Positions 8,395-17,062 are shown, counted from the stretch's first letter. The stretch is 64,000 nt of DNA from Micromonospora polyrhachis (GCF_014203835.1 NZ_JACHJW010000001.1:496001-560000), one strand, 5' to 3'. The notes: generated by a model not told the origin, from the letters alone. Numbers and translations: made by a program.

Positions 8395-9878
8395 TGCTGG
8401 ACGAACTGGACGCCACGCTGCGTCGTCATCCCGACCGGCCGGCGCTGCTGACCGCGAGCCGGTCCGGCCGTACCCGGGTCGTCGCCACCCGAGGCGAACT
8501 CGTCGACCTCGCCGACGGCTACGCCGCCGCACTGCACCACCACGGGCTGACCGCCGGGGACACCCTCGGGCTGGCGGTACGCCCCGGTGCCCGGTCACTG
8601 TCACTCATGCTGGCCGCGTACCGGCTCGGCCTGCGGGTGGCCGTACTCGATCCGTCCGCCGGACCGGACGTGCTGCACGCGCGGCTGGCGCTGGCCCGCC
8701 CGGCGCTGGTGGTCGCCGACGCCGCGGCACAGGCCGTTGCCGGCTGGGCCCGACCGTTGGCCCGCCGGGCCCACCTGGAGCTACCGGACCTGGCCAGCCT
8801 CGGCCCGGTGCGGACCGCCGGCCGGCGACTGCCCGGCTGCGCTCCCGCCCTGCGACCACACCCTACCGGTGGACCACTGCCGGGCCGCCGCACCGACGAC
8901 GGCGACGCGGTGGTCATCTTCACCTCGGGCACCACCAGCCGGCCCCGGGCGGTGGTGCACCGCCGGTCCGGGCTGGCCGCCGCGATGCGGGCCGTCACCG
9001 AACTGGTCCACCCGAATCCCGACCAACCGGTGCTCGGTGGCACCTTCTTCGTCCTCGTTCCGTCCCTGGCCAGCGGCGCACCGGTCGCCCTGCCGGCCCG
9101 GTCGGCCCGGGTGCTGGCCCGCCAGATCCGCCGGCTCCAACCCCAGGCCAGCTACCTCACGCCGCCGCAGCTACGCGCACTGCTGGCCGAGTCGCCCCGA
9201 CTCTGCGGCGCCTTCTACAGCGGGTCCGCGCCGGTCAGCGCCAACCTGCTGGCCCGGACCCGGCGGGCCGGAGCCAGTCAGGCCTGGGGCGTGTACGCGC
9301 TCACCGAGATGTTCCCGGCCGCCGCCGTCGAGGCCACCGAGAAGGCTGCTTTCACCGGAGACGGTGACCTCGTCGGCACCCCGCTACCCGGGGTACGCAC
9401 CCGACTCGACGACGACGATCAACTGCTGCTCACCGGACCGGGCAGTTCCGACCGTTACCTCGGCGAGGAACCGCACGAGTGGGTGGCCACCGGGGACGTC
9501 GCCCGGATGGACGGTGACCGGGTCGTACTGGCCGGCCGGTGCAAGGACATGATCCTGCGCGAGGCGGAGAACATCTATCCCGGCCTGTACGAGCCGGCGC
9601 TGCACGTACCCGGGGTGAACCTGGCCGTGCTGGTGGGCGTACCGGCCGGCGACGGGGACGAGCGGCTCGTCGCGGTCGTGGAACCCGAACCGGGCGCCGA
9701 TCCGGGGCAACTCCGCCTGGCCCTGGCACCCGTACTGGCCCGGATGGGGGCGGCCCGGCCCGACGCGGTGCACTTCTGCGTCGTACCGACCTCGGGACGG
9801 TCCCGGAAGCCGGACCGTACCGCCACCGCGGCACTGGCGGCGGCGATGGAGGCAGGTTGGCGGCCGCCCCGTGGCTAA
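8394..9878 (+). CDS. OleC-like AMP-dependent acyl ligase / beta-lactone synthetase
   Basis: A 494-residue ANL-superfamily enzyme. The phosphate-binding motif is degenerate, TSGTTSRPR at 177-185 instead of TSGxTGxPK. YALTEMFP, the TGDVARMDGDRVVLAGRCKDMI hinge region and a C-terminal SGRSRKPDRTAT lysine region follow. OleC enzymes use ATP to turn a beta-hydroxy acid into a beta-lactone; plain acyl-CoA or acyl-ACP ligase activity is the alternative. Its ATG shares one base with the preceding stop codon (TGATG), so it is coupled to the glycosyltransferase gene. Confidence 0.8.
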   Translation: MLDELDATLRRHPDRPALLTASRSGRTRVVATRGELVDLADGYAAALHHHGLTAGDTLGLAVRPGARSLSLMLAAYRLGLRVAVLDPSAGPDVLHARLALARPALVVADAAAQAVAGWARPLARRAHLELPDLASLGPVRTAGRRLPGCAPALRPHPTGGPLPGRRTDDGDAVVIFTSGTTSRPRAVVHRRSGLAAAMRAVTELVHPNPDQPVLGGTFFVLVPSLASGAPVALPARSARVLARQIRRLQPQASYLTPPQLRALLAESPRLCGAFYSGSAPVSANLLARTRRAGASQAWGVYALTEMFPAAAVEATEKAAFTGDGDLVGTPLPGVRTRLDDDDQLLLTGPGSSDRYLGEEPHEWVATGDVARMDGDRVVLAGRCKDMILREAENIYPGLYEPALHVPGVNLAVLVGVPAGDGDERLVAVVEPEPGADPGQLRLALAPVLARMGAARPDAVHFCVVPTSGRSRKPDRTATAALAAAMEAGWRPPRG

Positions 9879-11040
9879 GGTGTTGGCTTCGGTGTCAGGA
9901 AGGTCCCGTTCCGCTACGGAAAACACCAAGAAGAGGCCCTTCCTTACCGCGCGGCGGCGGGATCGGCGGGTCTACCTGCGTAGCCATCCGGTGCTGTTCG
10001 CGCTGCTGTCGGTCACCCGACGATGGCCGGTGCTGCGGTGGGGGCGCACCGTTCTGGTGCACGACCGGCAGGCGTACCTTGACGGGCTGACCCGGGTGCC
10101 GTTGGACCGGGTGGCGGCCGGCACCACCGGGGGCACCGCCCGGCGACTGGAGGCCGAGGGCCTGCTCTTCGACCAGGAGGGTACGGCGCACCGGGGCACC
10201 CGCCGGAGCGTCCACGAGGGACTCGGCGCGGCCGGGGTGGATCGGCTGCGTCCGGTCTGGCTGGAGGTGCTGGACCGACGGCTCGCTCCACTGGCGCAGG
10301 GCGGGCACGTCGACCTCGTGCCGCTGGCGATGGAGCTGGCCGGGGCAACCACAGCAGCCCTGCTCGACCTCGACGTCGATCCGCTGGTGCTGGCGCAGGC
10401 GGCCCGGGTCGCCGCAGCGGCCACCGCCCACGAGCAGCTTCCCGGGCTTCGCTGGCCAGGGCGGGACCGGGCGGCCCGGCTCGCCGCCGCCCGCCTGACC
10501 GACCTGATCGCGACCGCCACCACAGCCACCGATTCCGCCGACGGATCCGGGCTGGCCGGCATGCTGGCCGTGGCAGCCATCAACACGACCGTGGCCGCAC
10601 TGCCCCGGGCGGTTGCCTGGTGTGCCGACGACAGGTTGTGGGACTGGGCCGCCGATCCGGCCACCCGTGGGGTGCTGGTCGCCGAACTGCTCCGGGTCAC
10701 CGCGCCGAGCCCACTGCTGCCCCGGGTGGCGGCCAGCTCCGGGACCGTCGGTGGCTGCCCGGTCCGGGCCGGTGACCGGCTCGTCCTGGTGGCGAGGCAC
10801 GCCGTCGACGCGCACCGGTCCGGACCGGACTGTGCCGACCCGGCCCCCGCCCGGGTCGCCCAACTGGTCTTCGGGGCCGGGTCCCACGCCTGCCCCGGTG
10901 CCCGACTGGCGCGGGCGCAACTGTCCGACACGCTGGCCGCGCTGGCCGCGTACCGGCCGGTGGTGGTCCGGGCCCGCGCCGACCGACGGGCTGCCCTGCC
11001 CAGCTGGGCGAGTCTGGTGATCCAGGCGGGCCGCCGATGA
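9871..11040 (+). CDS. Cytochrome P450
   Basis: A P450 of about 389 residues. The heme ligand is C341 in FGAGSHACPG (334-343) and the ExxR motif is ELLR (272-275). The I-helix around 231-246 reads AVAAINTTVAAL and lacks the usual acid-alcohol pair needed for normal dioxygen protonation, which is unusual. The frame starts with GTG overlapping the ligase stop, but the first 30 residues cover a hairpin that looks like intergenic sequence, so the true N-terminus is uncertain. Context suggests tailoring of the lipid made by the operon. An autonomous redox partner gene is not nearby. Confidence 0.82.
   Translation: MAKVLASVSGRSRSATENTKKRPFLTARRRDRRVYLRSHPVLFALLSVTRRWPVLRWGRTVLVHDRQAYLDGLTRVPLDRVAAGTTGGTARRLEAEGLLFDQEGTAHRGTRRSVHEGLGAAGVDRLRPVWLEVLDRRLAPLAQGGHVDLVPLAMELAGATTAALLDLDVDPLVLAQAARVAAAATAHEQLPGLRWPGRDRAARLAAARLTDLIATATTATDSADGSGLAGMLAVAAINTTVAALPRAVAWCADDRLWDWAADPATRGVLVAELLRVTAPSPLLPRVAASSGTVGGCPVRAGDRLVLVARHAVDAHRSGPDCADPAPARVAQLVFGAGSHACPGARLARAQLSDTLAALAAYRPVVVRARADRRAALPSWASLVIQAGRR
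9897..9944 (+). terminator. Compound hairpin at the ligase/P450 junction
   Basis: Outer arms AGGAAGG (9897-9903) and CCTTCCT (9938-9944) enclose an inner stem TTCCG-CTA-CGGAA (9909-9921). A GGAAGG/CCTTCC stem of this kind is typical of intergenic terminators. Here it sits inside the annotated start of the P450 frame, so it may be an attenuator within the operon. There is no clear T tract. Confidence 0.5.
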
Positions 11041-11954
11041 ACCTGACCGGGGTACGGGTGGCGGTCACCGGCGCCAGCGGCTTCTGCGGGGCGGCGGTGG
11101 CCCGAGCCGCTGCTGCGGCCGGTGCCGAGGTGCTCTGCCTGGGCCGGCGTCCCGGGCCGGTGGGCCGGCACGTGTTCTGGGACGCCACGCAGGCCGCGCC
11201 TGACCTCGCCGGTGCCGATCTGGTGGTGCACCTGGCCGCCGCCGTCGGCGATCCGGCCCCCGGTCGGGCCGCCGAACGGGCGTTTCGGGCCGTCAACGTG
11301 GACGGGACGGCCCGGTTGCTGACCGCCGCCGGGGACCGCCCGGTGGTCTGGGTGAGCAGCGCGAGCGTCTACCACCCCGGGGTACGAGGTGACCGGATCA
11401 CCGAGGACCATCCGGTCGACGCCCAGTTGACCGCGTACGGACGCACCAAGGCGGCCGGCGAGCGGTTGGCGCTGGCGGCGGGGGCGGTGGTGTTGCGCCC
11501 CCGGGCGGTGTACGGGCCGGGTGACCCCCACCTGTTACCCCGGCTGTTGGGGGCGGTCCGTGGTCGGTACCTGCTCCTGCCCGGGCCCGACGTTTCGCTG
11601 TCGCTGACCGCGGTGGAGAACCTGGCCGACGCGTGTCTGGCCGCGTCGCGCTGGCCGGCCGGGGCGTACAACATCACCGACGGACGGGCGTACTCTCGGG
11701 ACGCCGTGGCGGTGGCGGCGCTGGCCGCGCTCGGCCGGCCGGCGCGGGTGGTGCACGTGCCGGTCTGGTTGGCCGGCGTGGCGGCGGCGCTGGCGACGGC
11801 GCGGGCCCGACTGCCCTGGTCGGGTCCTCCGGCACTGACCCGGTACGCGGTGGCACAGCTCGCCCACGGCGTGGTCCTGGACATCTCCCGGGCCCGGGCC
11901 CAGGGTTGGCGACCGCGCCGCTGTTTCGACGACTTCCTCGGCGCGACTCGTTGA
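11037..11954 (+). CDS. OleD-like NAD(P)-dependent epimerase/dehydratase (extended SDR)
   Basis: A 305-residue extended short-chain dehydrogenase. The dinucleotide-binding glycine motif is TGASGFCG (11-18); the catalytic Ser lies in VSSAS (106-110) and the YxxxK pair is Y134 and K138. In Ole pathways OleD reduces the beta-keto acid formed by OleA to a beta-hydroxy acid, which OleC then lactonises. Its start overlaps the P450 stop by four bases, making it the last gene of the operon. Sugar-nucleotide epimerase is the main alternative, but the neighbours favour the OleD reading. Confidence 0.8.
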   Translation: MNLTGVRVAVTGASGFCGAAVARAAAAAGAEVLCLGRRPGPVGRHVFWDATQAAPDLAGADLVVHLAAAVGDPAPGRAAERAFRAVNVDGTARLLTAAGDRPVVWVSSASVYHPGVRGDRITEDHPVDAQLTAYGRTKAAGERLALAAGAVVLRPRAVYGPGDPHLLPRLLGAVRGRYLLLPGPDVSLSLTAVENLADACLAASRWPAGAYNITDGRAYSRDAVAVAALAALGRPARVVHVPVWLAGVAAALATARARLPWSGPPALTRYAVAQLAHGVVLDISRARAQGWRPRRCFDDFLGATR

Positions 11955-11998
11955 CGAGGACGCGGCGGTTTGACGCTTCTCGATGATGCCGGTTGCCG

Positions 11999-12655
11999 CT
12001 ACGCCGCCGACTGCGGAGGTGTCTCGGTCAGCGGGTTCGTGCTCCCCGCCTTGCTGATCGGGGCGACCAGCATCCCGGCGATGGCGTCGGCCAGGAAGTC
12101 GCCCACCGAGTGCCAACGCGGGTCCTTCCCGTCCCGCTCGGCGCGTGCCTCGACCTCGGCGAAGGCTGTCGCGGCGATCCGGGTGATCAGGCTCGCCCGG
12201 CCGGCCACCACACCGGGGTCCAGATGGGCGAGCCGGGCCGCCAGTGAACGGGCGATGAGCCTCGCGGCCGGGGTGGACTCCGCTGCCTGGCGCATCAGCC
12301 CCGTCGTGGCTGGGTCGGCCAGGGCCTGGGCGATGAATCGGGCCCGCCAGCTCGGGCGCGGCAACTGGGCCAGCGCTTCCGTGGCCGGTACCACGAGGCT
12401 GCGCACGTCGCCGAGGACCGAGTCGGAATGCTCGAACATCGCCCGGCGGGGCTCCTCTTGCGGAACCGTCTGCCGCTCGATCAGTGCCCGCAACAGGCCC
12501 TCGCGGCCGCCGAAGTAGTAGTGCACGGCGGAGTGGTTGGTGTTACCTGCCGCTTCGGCCACCTTCCGGTCGGAAACCTGCGCGATGCCCGATTCGGCGA
12601 ACAGGCGTTCCGCCGCGTCGAGCAGTGCGATCCGAGCCGCCTCTGACCGGGCCAT
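11999..12655 (-). CDS. TetR family transcriptional regulator
   Basis: A 218-residue regulator. The N-terminal HTH (about 8-55) has the family signature ALLDAAERLFAESG followed by VSDRKVAEAAG and HYYFGGREGLLRALIER. The C-terminal helical part would bind a ligand. It diverges from the permease-like gene at 12845, with a strong palindrome in between (12721-12738), so it probably represses that gene and itself. It is convergent with the OleD-like gene, from which it is separated by 44 bases; a direct link to that operon is not shown. Confidence 0.88.
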   Translation of the reverse strand: MARSEAARIALLDAAERLFAESGIAQVSDRKVAEAAGNTNHSAVHYYFGGREGLLRALIERQTVPQEEPRRAMFEHSDSVLGDVRSLVVPATEALAQLPRPSWRARFIAQALADPATTGLMRQAAESTPAARLIARSLAARLAHLDPGVVAGRASLITRIAATAFAEVEARAERDGKDPRWHSVGDFLADAIAGMLVAPISKAGSTNPLTETPPQSAA

Positions 12656-12720
12656 CCGCAGCTTCCTCCTCGTGGATCGGCGCGCTTGTGATCGAGGTCA
12701 AGGTACCCGATTGCAATTTC

Positions 12721-12738
12721 GTAAGCCACGTGACTTAC
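12721..12738. promoter_or_regulatory. Palindromic operator for the TetR regulator
   Basis: GTAAGCCACGTGACTTAC is an 18-bp near-perfect palindrome (16 of 18 positions) centred on CACGTG. It lies in the 189-bp space between the divergent tetR and permease-like genes, in an AT-richer patch. This is the size and symmetry expected of a TetR dimer site. Binding is inferred. Confidence 0.75.
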
Positions 12739-12844
12739 ACTTGGGCCAACCAGATCCCGCTACCGACCGTCGGTCCGCATGGCGTAGCCGGATGAGGTTC
12801 ATCGCGCACTTCGGCGCCCGTCGACAACATGCAGGAGTATGCCT

Positions 12845-15013
12845 ATGCCGTCCTCGACCGCTCCCCCGTCCACCAGCACCCCCGGAGGTGGTCCACCGGA
12901 AGAGGATCGGAAGATCCGGATCGCCCGGTACGTCGCCCTCTTCGTGATGCCGTTCGTCATCGTCTCGATGATGTTCGCCACCTACGTAAGCACCATGCAC
13001 TCGCCGCACCCGCGCGAGATGCCGGTCGCCGTCGTGGGAACGGGCTCCGGGGCGCAGGCGATCGTCGACGCCTTGAACACCGCGCCGGGCAACGCCATGG
13101 ACGCGCGGCTGGTCGAGTCCAAGGACGACGCGGTGGAACTGCTGAAGGACCGCGAGATCGCGGGTGCGCTGGCGATACCCACCGAAAGGTCGGCCCCGGC
13201 GACGATCTACACCACGATGGCAGCCGGCGCATCGCAGGCGACGACGGCCCAGCAACTTCTCGCCCCGGTCGCCATCGGGCAGAACTGGACGACGGCGATC
13301 GAGGATGTCGCTCCGCTTCCCGACGGTGACATGGCGGGCATCGCGGTCCTGTTCGCCGCCATGGGCATGATGCTCGCCGGGTACGTGCCACTGAGCCTGC
13401 TGCTGATGGCCTGCCCCCATCTGCTGTCGCTGCGGCGCTTCCTGCCGATCGTGGCCGGTTGGTCGGCGGCCACCAGCACCATCATCTGGTTGATCCTCGG
13501 GCCAATCGTGGGTGCCGTCGACGGCCACTACCTGACGTTCCTCGGCGTCGGAATGCTGGCGACCGGAGCTGTCGCCCTCACCCAGTTGCTGCTCACCAAG
13601 TTGATGGGTCCGCTCGCGGTCGTGCTCGGCATGCTGCTCTGGGTCGTGTTCGGTATGCCGTCGTCGAACCTGGCGCTGTCGGTCGACATGATGCCCGGCT
13701 TCTTCAACTTCCTGCACGGCGTGCTCCCACTGCCGGCCGCCGGCGAGGCACTACGCTCGATCCTCTACTTCGACGGGCGCGGAGCCGGTGGGCACCTGCT
13801 GGTGCTGGCCGCCTGGGCGGTGGCCGCCCTGCTGTTGTCCTGGCTCAAGGAACGCACCAGCGGGCTCGCGATCCCCGGAGCACCGCAGGTCGACCACCCT
13901 GACACGCCACTGCCGGCATTCTCCGGCGGCCCGCTGAGGTCCAAGCGGTTCCGTTACCTGGCGGTGCCGGCCTTCCCGCTCGCCATCCTGGTGATGGTGG
14001 TGGGCCTGATGGGCTTCTCCATGCACAAGCCAGCCGTCCACGATCTCCCGGTCGCGGTGGTCGGTGCGACGCCTGAACAGGCCCAACAGATGGCCGCCGG
14101 CCTGGAGTCGAAGCTCGGCGACATGCTCGACGTCAAGGTGCTCGCCTCGGCGGACGAGGGCATCGACCGCATCCTCGACCAGGACATCGTCGCCACGTAC
14201 GTCCTGCCGACCGCCCAGGGTGCCGAGGCGACGCTCTACACCTCCTCGGGTGCCGGGGTCAGCCAGCAGAGTGCGGCGAAGGCGATGTTCCAGGGGATCT
14301 CCGCCCAGCAGCAGATCCCGTTGGCGATGACCGACGTGGCGCCGCTAAGCGACACGGACACCATGGGTAGCAACAGCCTGTACGTCGGCATGTCGTGGAT
14401 CATGTCCGGGTTCCTGATGCTCGCCGTGTTGCGTGGTGGGGCACCGGAGCTGAAGCGGCTGCGCCAGTTCCTTCCCCTGCTCGGCGGCTGGGCGATCGGG
14501 ATGGCCGTATGGCTGTGGCTGCTCTTCGACGTCATCATCGGCGCGGTCAACGGGCACGCCTGGGAGATGATCGGCTTCGGTGCCGTCACCATCTTCGCGG
14601 TGTCGCTGGTGACCGGGGTGTTCACCCGTACCATCGGTCTGCCCGCGATCGTCCCGGTGATGGTCGTGATGATGCTCGCGGGTGTCCCCGCCTCCGGCGG
14701 TGGGCTCTCGATCTACATGGTGCCCGAGTTCTTCCGGAGCCTTCAGGGCATCCTGCCGCTGCCGGCCGCGGTCGACACGGCCCGCTCACTGGTCTACTTC
14801 AACAGCCAGGGGGTCGGCAGAAACCTTCTGGTCATCGGAGTCTGGGCTGTCATCGGCCTCGCGCTGCACCTCCTCGTCGACCAGTGGCAGAAGCGCCGGG
14901 ACGCTCGGGCCCGGACCACCGTCCCGGGCGGACTTCCACCGGCCCCCGACCTCGACGACGACGTCATCTCCATCGACGACATCGGTGAGCTGGAAGTGGC
15001 CGCAGCACGCTGA
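12845..15013 (+). CDS. Duplicated ABC-2/YhgE-like membrane permease
   Basis: A 722-residue membrane protein made of two homologous halves. Each half has an N-terminal span, an extracytoplasmic domain that opens with a similar strand (MPVAVVGTG in the first, LPVAVVGAT in the second), then about five spans ending at a ILPLPAA-like motif and a YF(D/N)S/G-rich turn. This layout matches the DUF3533/YhgE-Pip and ABC-2 permease families, which usually carry one such unit. No ATPase gene is adjacent. ATG 12845 was preferred over 12839 because it lies 7 bases after GGAG. Probable drug or lipid efflux, controlled by the divergent TetR. Confidence 0.75.
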   Translation: MPSSTAPPSTSTPGGGPPEEDRKIRIARYVALFVMPFVIVSMMFATYVSTMHSPHPREMPVAVVGTGSGAQAIVDALNTAPGNAMDARLVESKDDAVELLKDREIAGALAIPTERSAPATIYTTMAAGASQATTAQQLLAPVAIGQNWTTAIEDVAPLPDGDMAGIAVLFAAMGMMLAGYVPLSLLLMACPHLLSLRRFLPIVAGWSAATSTIIWLILGPIVGAVDGHYLTFLGVGMLATGAVALTQLLLTKLMGPLAVVLGMLLWVVFGMPSSNLALSVDMMPGFFNFLHGVLPLPAAGEALRSILYFDGRGAGGHLLVLAAWAVAALLLSWLKERTSGLAIPGAPQVDHPDTPLPAFSGGPLRSKRFRYLAVPAFPLAILVMVVGLMGFSMHKPAVHDLPVAVVGATPEQAQQMAAGLESKLGDMLDVKVLASADEGIDRILDQDIVATYVLPTAQGAEATLYTSSGAGVSQQSAAKAMFQGISAQQQIPLAMTDVAPLSDTDTMGSNSLYVGMSWIMSGFLMLAVLRGGAPELKRLRQFLPLLGGWAIGMAVWLWLLFDVIIGAVNGHAWEMIGFGAVTIFAVSLVTGVFTRTIGLPAIVPVMVVMMLAGVPASGGGLSIYMVPEFFRSLQGILPLPAAVDTARSLVYFNSQGVGRNLLVIGVWAVIGLALHLLVDQWQKRRDARARTTVPGGLPPAPDLDDDVISIDDIGELEVAAAR

Positions 15014-15021
15014 GGCCACAC

Positions 15022-15083
15022 AACGACCGGGCCGGCATCGAGCCTCCATTCGTCGAGGCATCGGGTCGGCCCGGTTCGTCGTT
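15022..15083 (+). terminator. Nested hairpin after the permease gene
   Basis: Outer arms near GACCGGGCCG (15025-15034) and CGGCCCGGTTC enclose an inner GCCTC/GAGGC stem. The structure starts 9 bases after the permease stop. No T tract follows, as is common in high-GC actinobacteria. Confidence 0.5.
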
Positions 15084-15172
15084 CCGAAGGTGACCTGATC
15101 GGCTGCTGCCACCCCCCACCCAGGCAGCGTAGAGTCTCGATACGACGACTCTCCGCAGCCACAGGGGGACGC

Positions 15173-16036
15173 ATGAGCCACCGCTGGGCAGTTGCCGTCA
15201 CCGCGGCCCTCGCCGTGTTCGCCCTGGCCTGCGAGGGATCCGGCGAACCCGGCAAACCCACTCCACCCCCCGACTCGCCCCGGCCCGGCCTTCCGTCGTC
15301 GATGACGGCGCTCGGTGACTCGATCACCGCCGGCTTCGGCTCCTGCGTGGTGCTGGCCACCTGCCAACGCAACTCCTGGTCCACAGGAGACGGGCAACGG
15401 GTGGACAGCCACTACCGGCGGCTGCGGGAGGCCAACCCGGCGATTCGCGGCAAGGCCCTGAACAAGGCGACCCCGGGGGCTCGCGCGGCGGCCCTGCCCG
15501 GTCAGGCAGGCGCTGCCGTAAGCGCCAAGGCGGACTACATGACCGTCCTGATCGGAGCCAACGATGCCTGCCGCAGCCGGATCGACGCGATGACCGGCGT
15601 CGCCGAGTTCCGTGCCGACGTGGATCAGGCGCTGGCCGTACTGAAGAAGGGCCGCCCGCAGGCTCGGATACTGGTGGTGAGCATCCCCGACCTGTACCGA
15701 CTCTGGGAGATCGGGCATACCGAGCAGCGGGTGACCCGGGCCTGGGGACGGGGAATCTGCTCCGCCCTCCTGGCCAACCCCACCTCGACCGCCGAGGCCG
15801 ACGTCCGGCGTCGGGCGGCCTTCCGGAAACGGATCGCCGCCTACAACGACCAACTCGCCGCCGCCTGCCGGGCGTACGGATCCCGGTGCCGCTACGACGG
15901 CGGCGCGGTGCATCGGATCCGGTTCACCCTGGACATGCTCAACACGCTCGACTACTTCCATCCGAACGCGGCCGGGCAGCAGAAGCTCGCCGAGGTCACC
16001 TGGACCGCGTCCGGCTACGCGGGTCGGGCCCGTTGA
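15173..16036 (+). CDS. Secreted SGNH/GDSL-type lipoprotein hydrolase
   Basis: A 287-residue esterase-like lipoprotein. The signal peptide ends in a lipobox with C20 (ALAC). The SGNH blocks are GDSITAGFG (48-56, nucleophile S50), a GAND block near 128, and DYFHPN giving D260 and H263. It most likely hydrolyses ester or acyl bonds in carbohydrates or lipids at the cell surface. The final residues SGYAGRAR are encoded by the first unit of a 27-bp tandem repeat that continues beyond the stop. The gene is monocistronic. Confidence 0.85.
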   Translation: MSHRWAVAVTAALAVFALACEGSGEPGKPTPPPDSPRPGLPSSMTALGDSITAGFGSCVVLATCQRNSWSTGDGQRVDSHYRRLREANPAIRGKALNKATPGARAAALPGQAGAAVSAKADYMTVLIGANDACRSRIDAMTGVAEFRADVDQALAVLKKGRPQARILVVSIPDLYRLWEIGHTEQRVTRAWGRGICSALLANPTSTAEADVRRRAAFRKRIAAYNDQLAAACRAYGSRCRYDGGAVHRIRFTLDMLNTLDYFHPNAAGQQKLAEVTWTASGYAGRAR

Positions 16037-16091
16037 ACCGGCTACGCGGGTGGTCCCCGCCGAACCGGCTACGCGGGTGGTCCCCGCCGAA
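16011..16091 (+). repeat. 27-bp tandem repeat, three units
   Basis: Three head-to-tail 27-bp units begin CCGGCTACGCGGGT and end with GAA, at 16011-16037, 16038-16064 and 16065-16091. The last two are identical. The first is diverged and supplies the last codons and the stop of the SGNH hydrolase gene. Confidence 0.9.
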
Positions 16092-16132
16092 CGGCCGACA
16101 CGGAAGCACGACCGGTGAACTGCCGCCTCGAG

Positions 16133-16945
16133 CTAGGACCGAGGTGCTTCCACCGGACCAGCGGTGATCGCCTGGGGCCGGTAGAGGGCATGCGCCCGAT
16201 CGGCCAGCTCCTTGGTAGCCGACGAGTTCGCCCAGGTGCCCAGGATGATCGCGGCCCCTGGCACAACCTTGGCGAAGGCACGCTTGGCGGCCCGTACCCC
16301 CGCCATCCGGGCGAGCCGCACACCCAGCCGGAGCATCGCCTGTTGCAGCGGCGTGCTGGACCGGCGGAACAACTCCGCCGCCCGGGTCCGCCCCGCCGCC
16401 ACCCCGAGCGCCAGGCGGGCGCTCTCGGCGACCTTGTGCACCTTCTGCAGCACCAGCAGATCGGTCGCTCGGTCAGGGTGCGCCGGGTCGTGTCCATAGG
16501 CGGCGGCGACGTGGAGCACCATCCGGGCCTGGGTCCAGGCCAGGACACCGACGTCGACGACCGCGCCCGGCAGGCCGGCAGCACCGGACACCGCGCCGGA
16601 GAGACGGGCGCGAGTGACGAACCTGCGCACCGCGATCTGCGCCAGCACCTCCGGGTGGATCCCCGGATACCGGGCCCGGGTGCGCTCGACCCAGGTAGCG
16701 GCCTCCGGCCCGAGGCGCCGGACCGCCTCCAGGGCAAGGTACTCCGGCGCGTACTGCGGGTCCTCCCGCATCTGATCCCAGAGCCGGACCGGTGGGGCGG
16801 CTGCGGGATCGTCGTCCGGCCGTTCCGGACCGTCATCCACGGCCGCCCCTGCCGCCACGGACGGGGTTTCCGGGATGGTTGCGGCAACATCGCCGCCGGG
16901 AGAAACCGGTACGGCATCGCCGCCGGACGGGACGGGGTCGCTCAT
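16133..16945 (-). CDS. EcsC family protein
   Basis: A 270-residue protein. After a disordered, Pro/Ala-rich N-terminus (about 55 residues) comes an EcsC-like region: LAQIAVRRFVTRARLSGAVSGAAGLPG, then hydrophobic helices around VDVGVLAWTQARMVLHVAAAYG and VPGAAIILGTWANS. EcsC proteins are named after a Bacillus operon but have no firm biochemical role; the helices suggest peripheral or integral membrane association. ATG 16945 is used, with GGAG 7 bases upstream, in preference to a TTG 93 bases earlier. Confidence 0.75.
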   Translation of the reverse strand: MSDPVPSGGDAVPVSPGGDVAATIPETPSVAAGAAVDDGPERPDDDPAAAPPVRLWDQMREDPQYAPEYLALEAVRRLGPEAATWVERTRARYPGIHPEVLAQIAVRRFVTRARLSGAVSGAAGLPGAVVDVGVLAWTQARMVLHVAAAYGHDPAHPDRATDLLVLQKVHKVAESARLALGVAAGRTRAAELFRRSSTPLQQAMLRLGVRLARMAGVRAAKRAFAKVVPGAAIILGTWANSSATKELADRAHALYRPQAITAGPVEAPRS

Positions 16946-17062
16946 GGGATGCTCCGATGGGTGACGTTGCCAGGGGTACGCGCGGCGGTTGACGTCTTGA
17001 CGTCGGCCGCGCCCGTCCATTCTGGCCGGAGAGATCAACCCTCGGTCAGCGTGGCATCCCGG

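Noticed and set aside
7644-9878. Longer reading of the OleC-like gene starting inside the glycosyltransferase
   Set aside because: The extra 250 residues are Arg/Pro-rich sequence in the wrong frame of the glycosyltransferase; the coupled ATG at 8394 fits the ligase family start.
12839-12844. ATG six bases before the chosen permease start
   Set aside because: It is only one base from GGAG; the next in-frame ATG at 12845 has a proper 7-base spacing.
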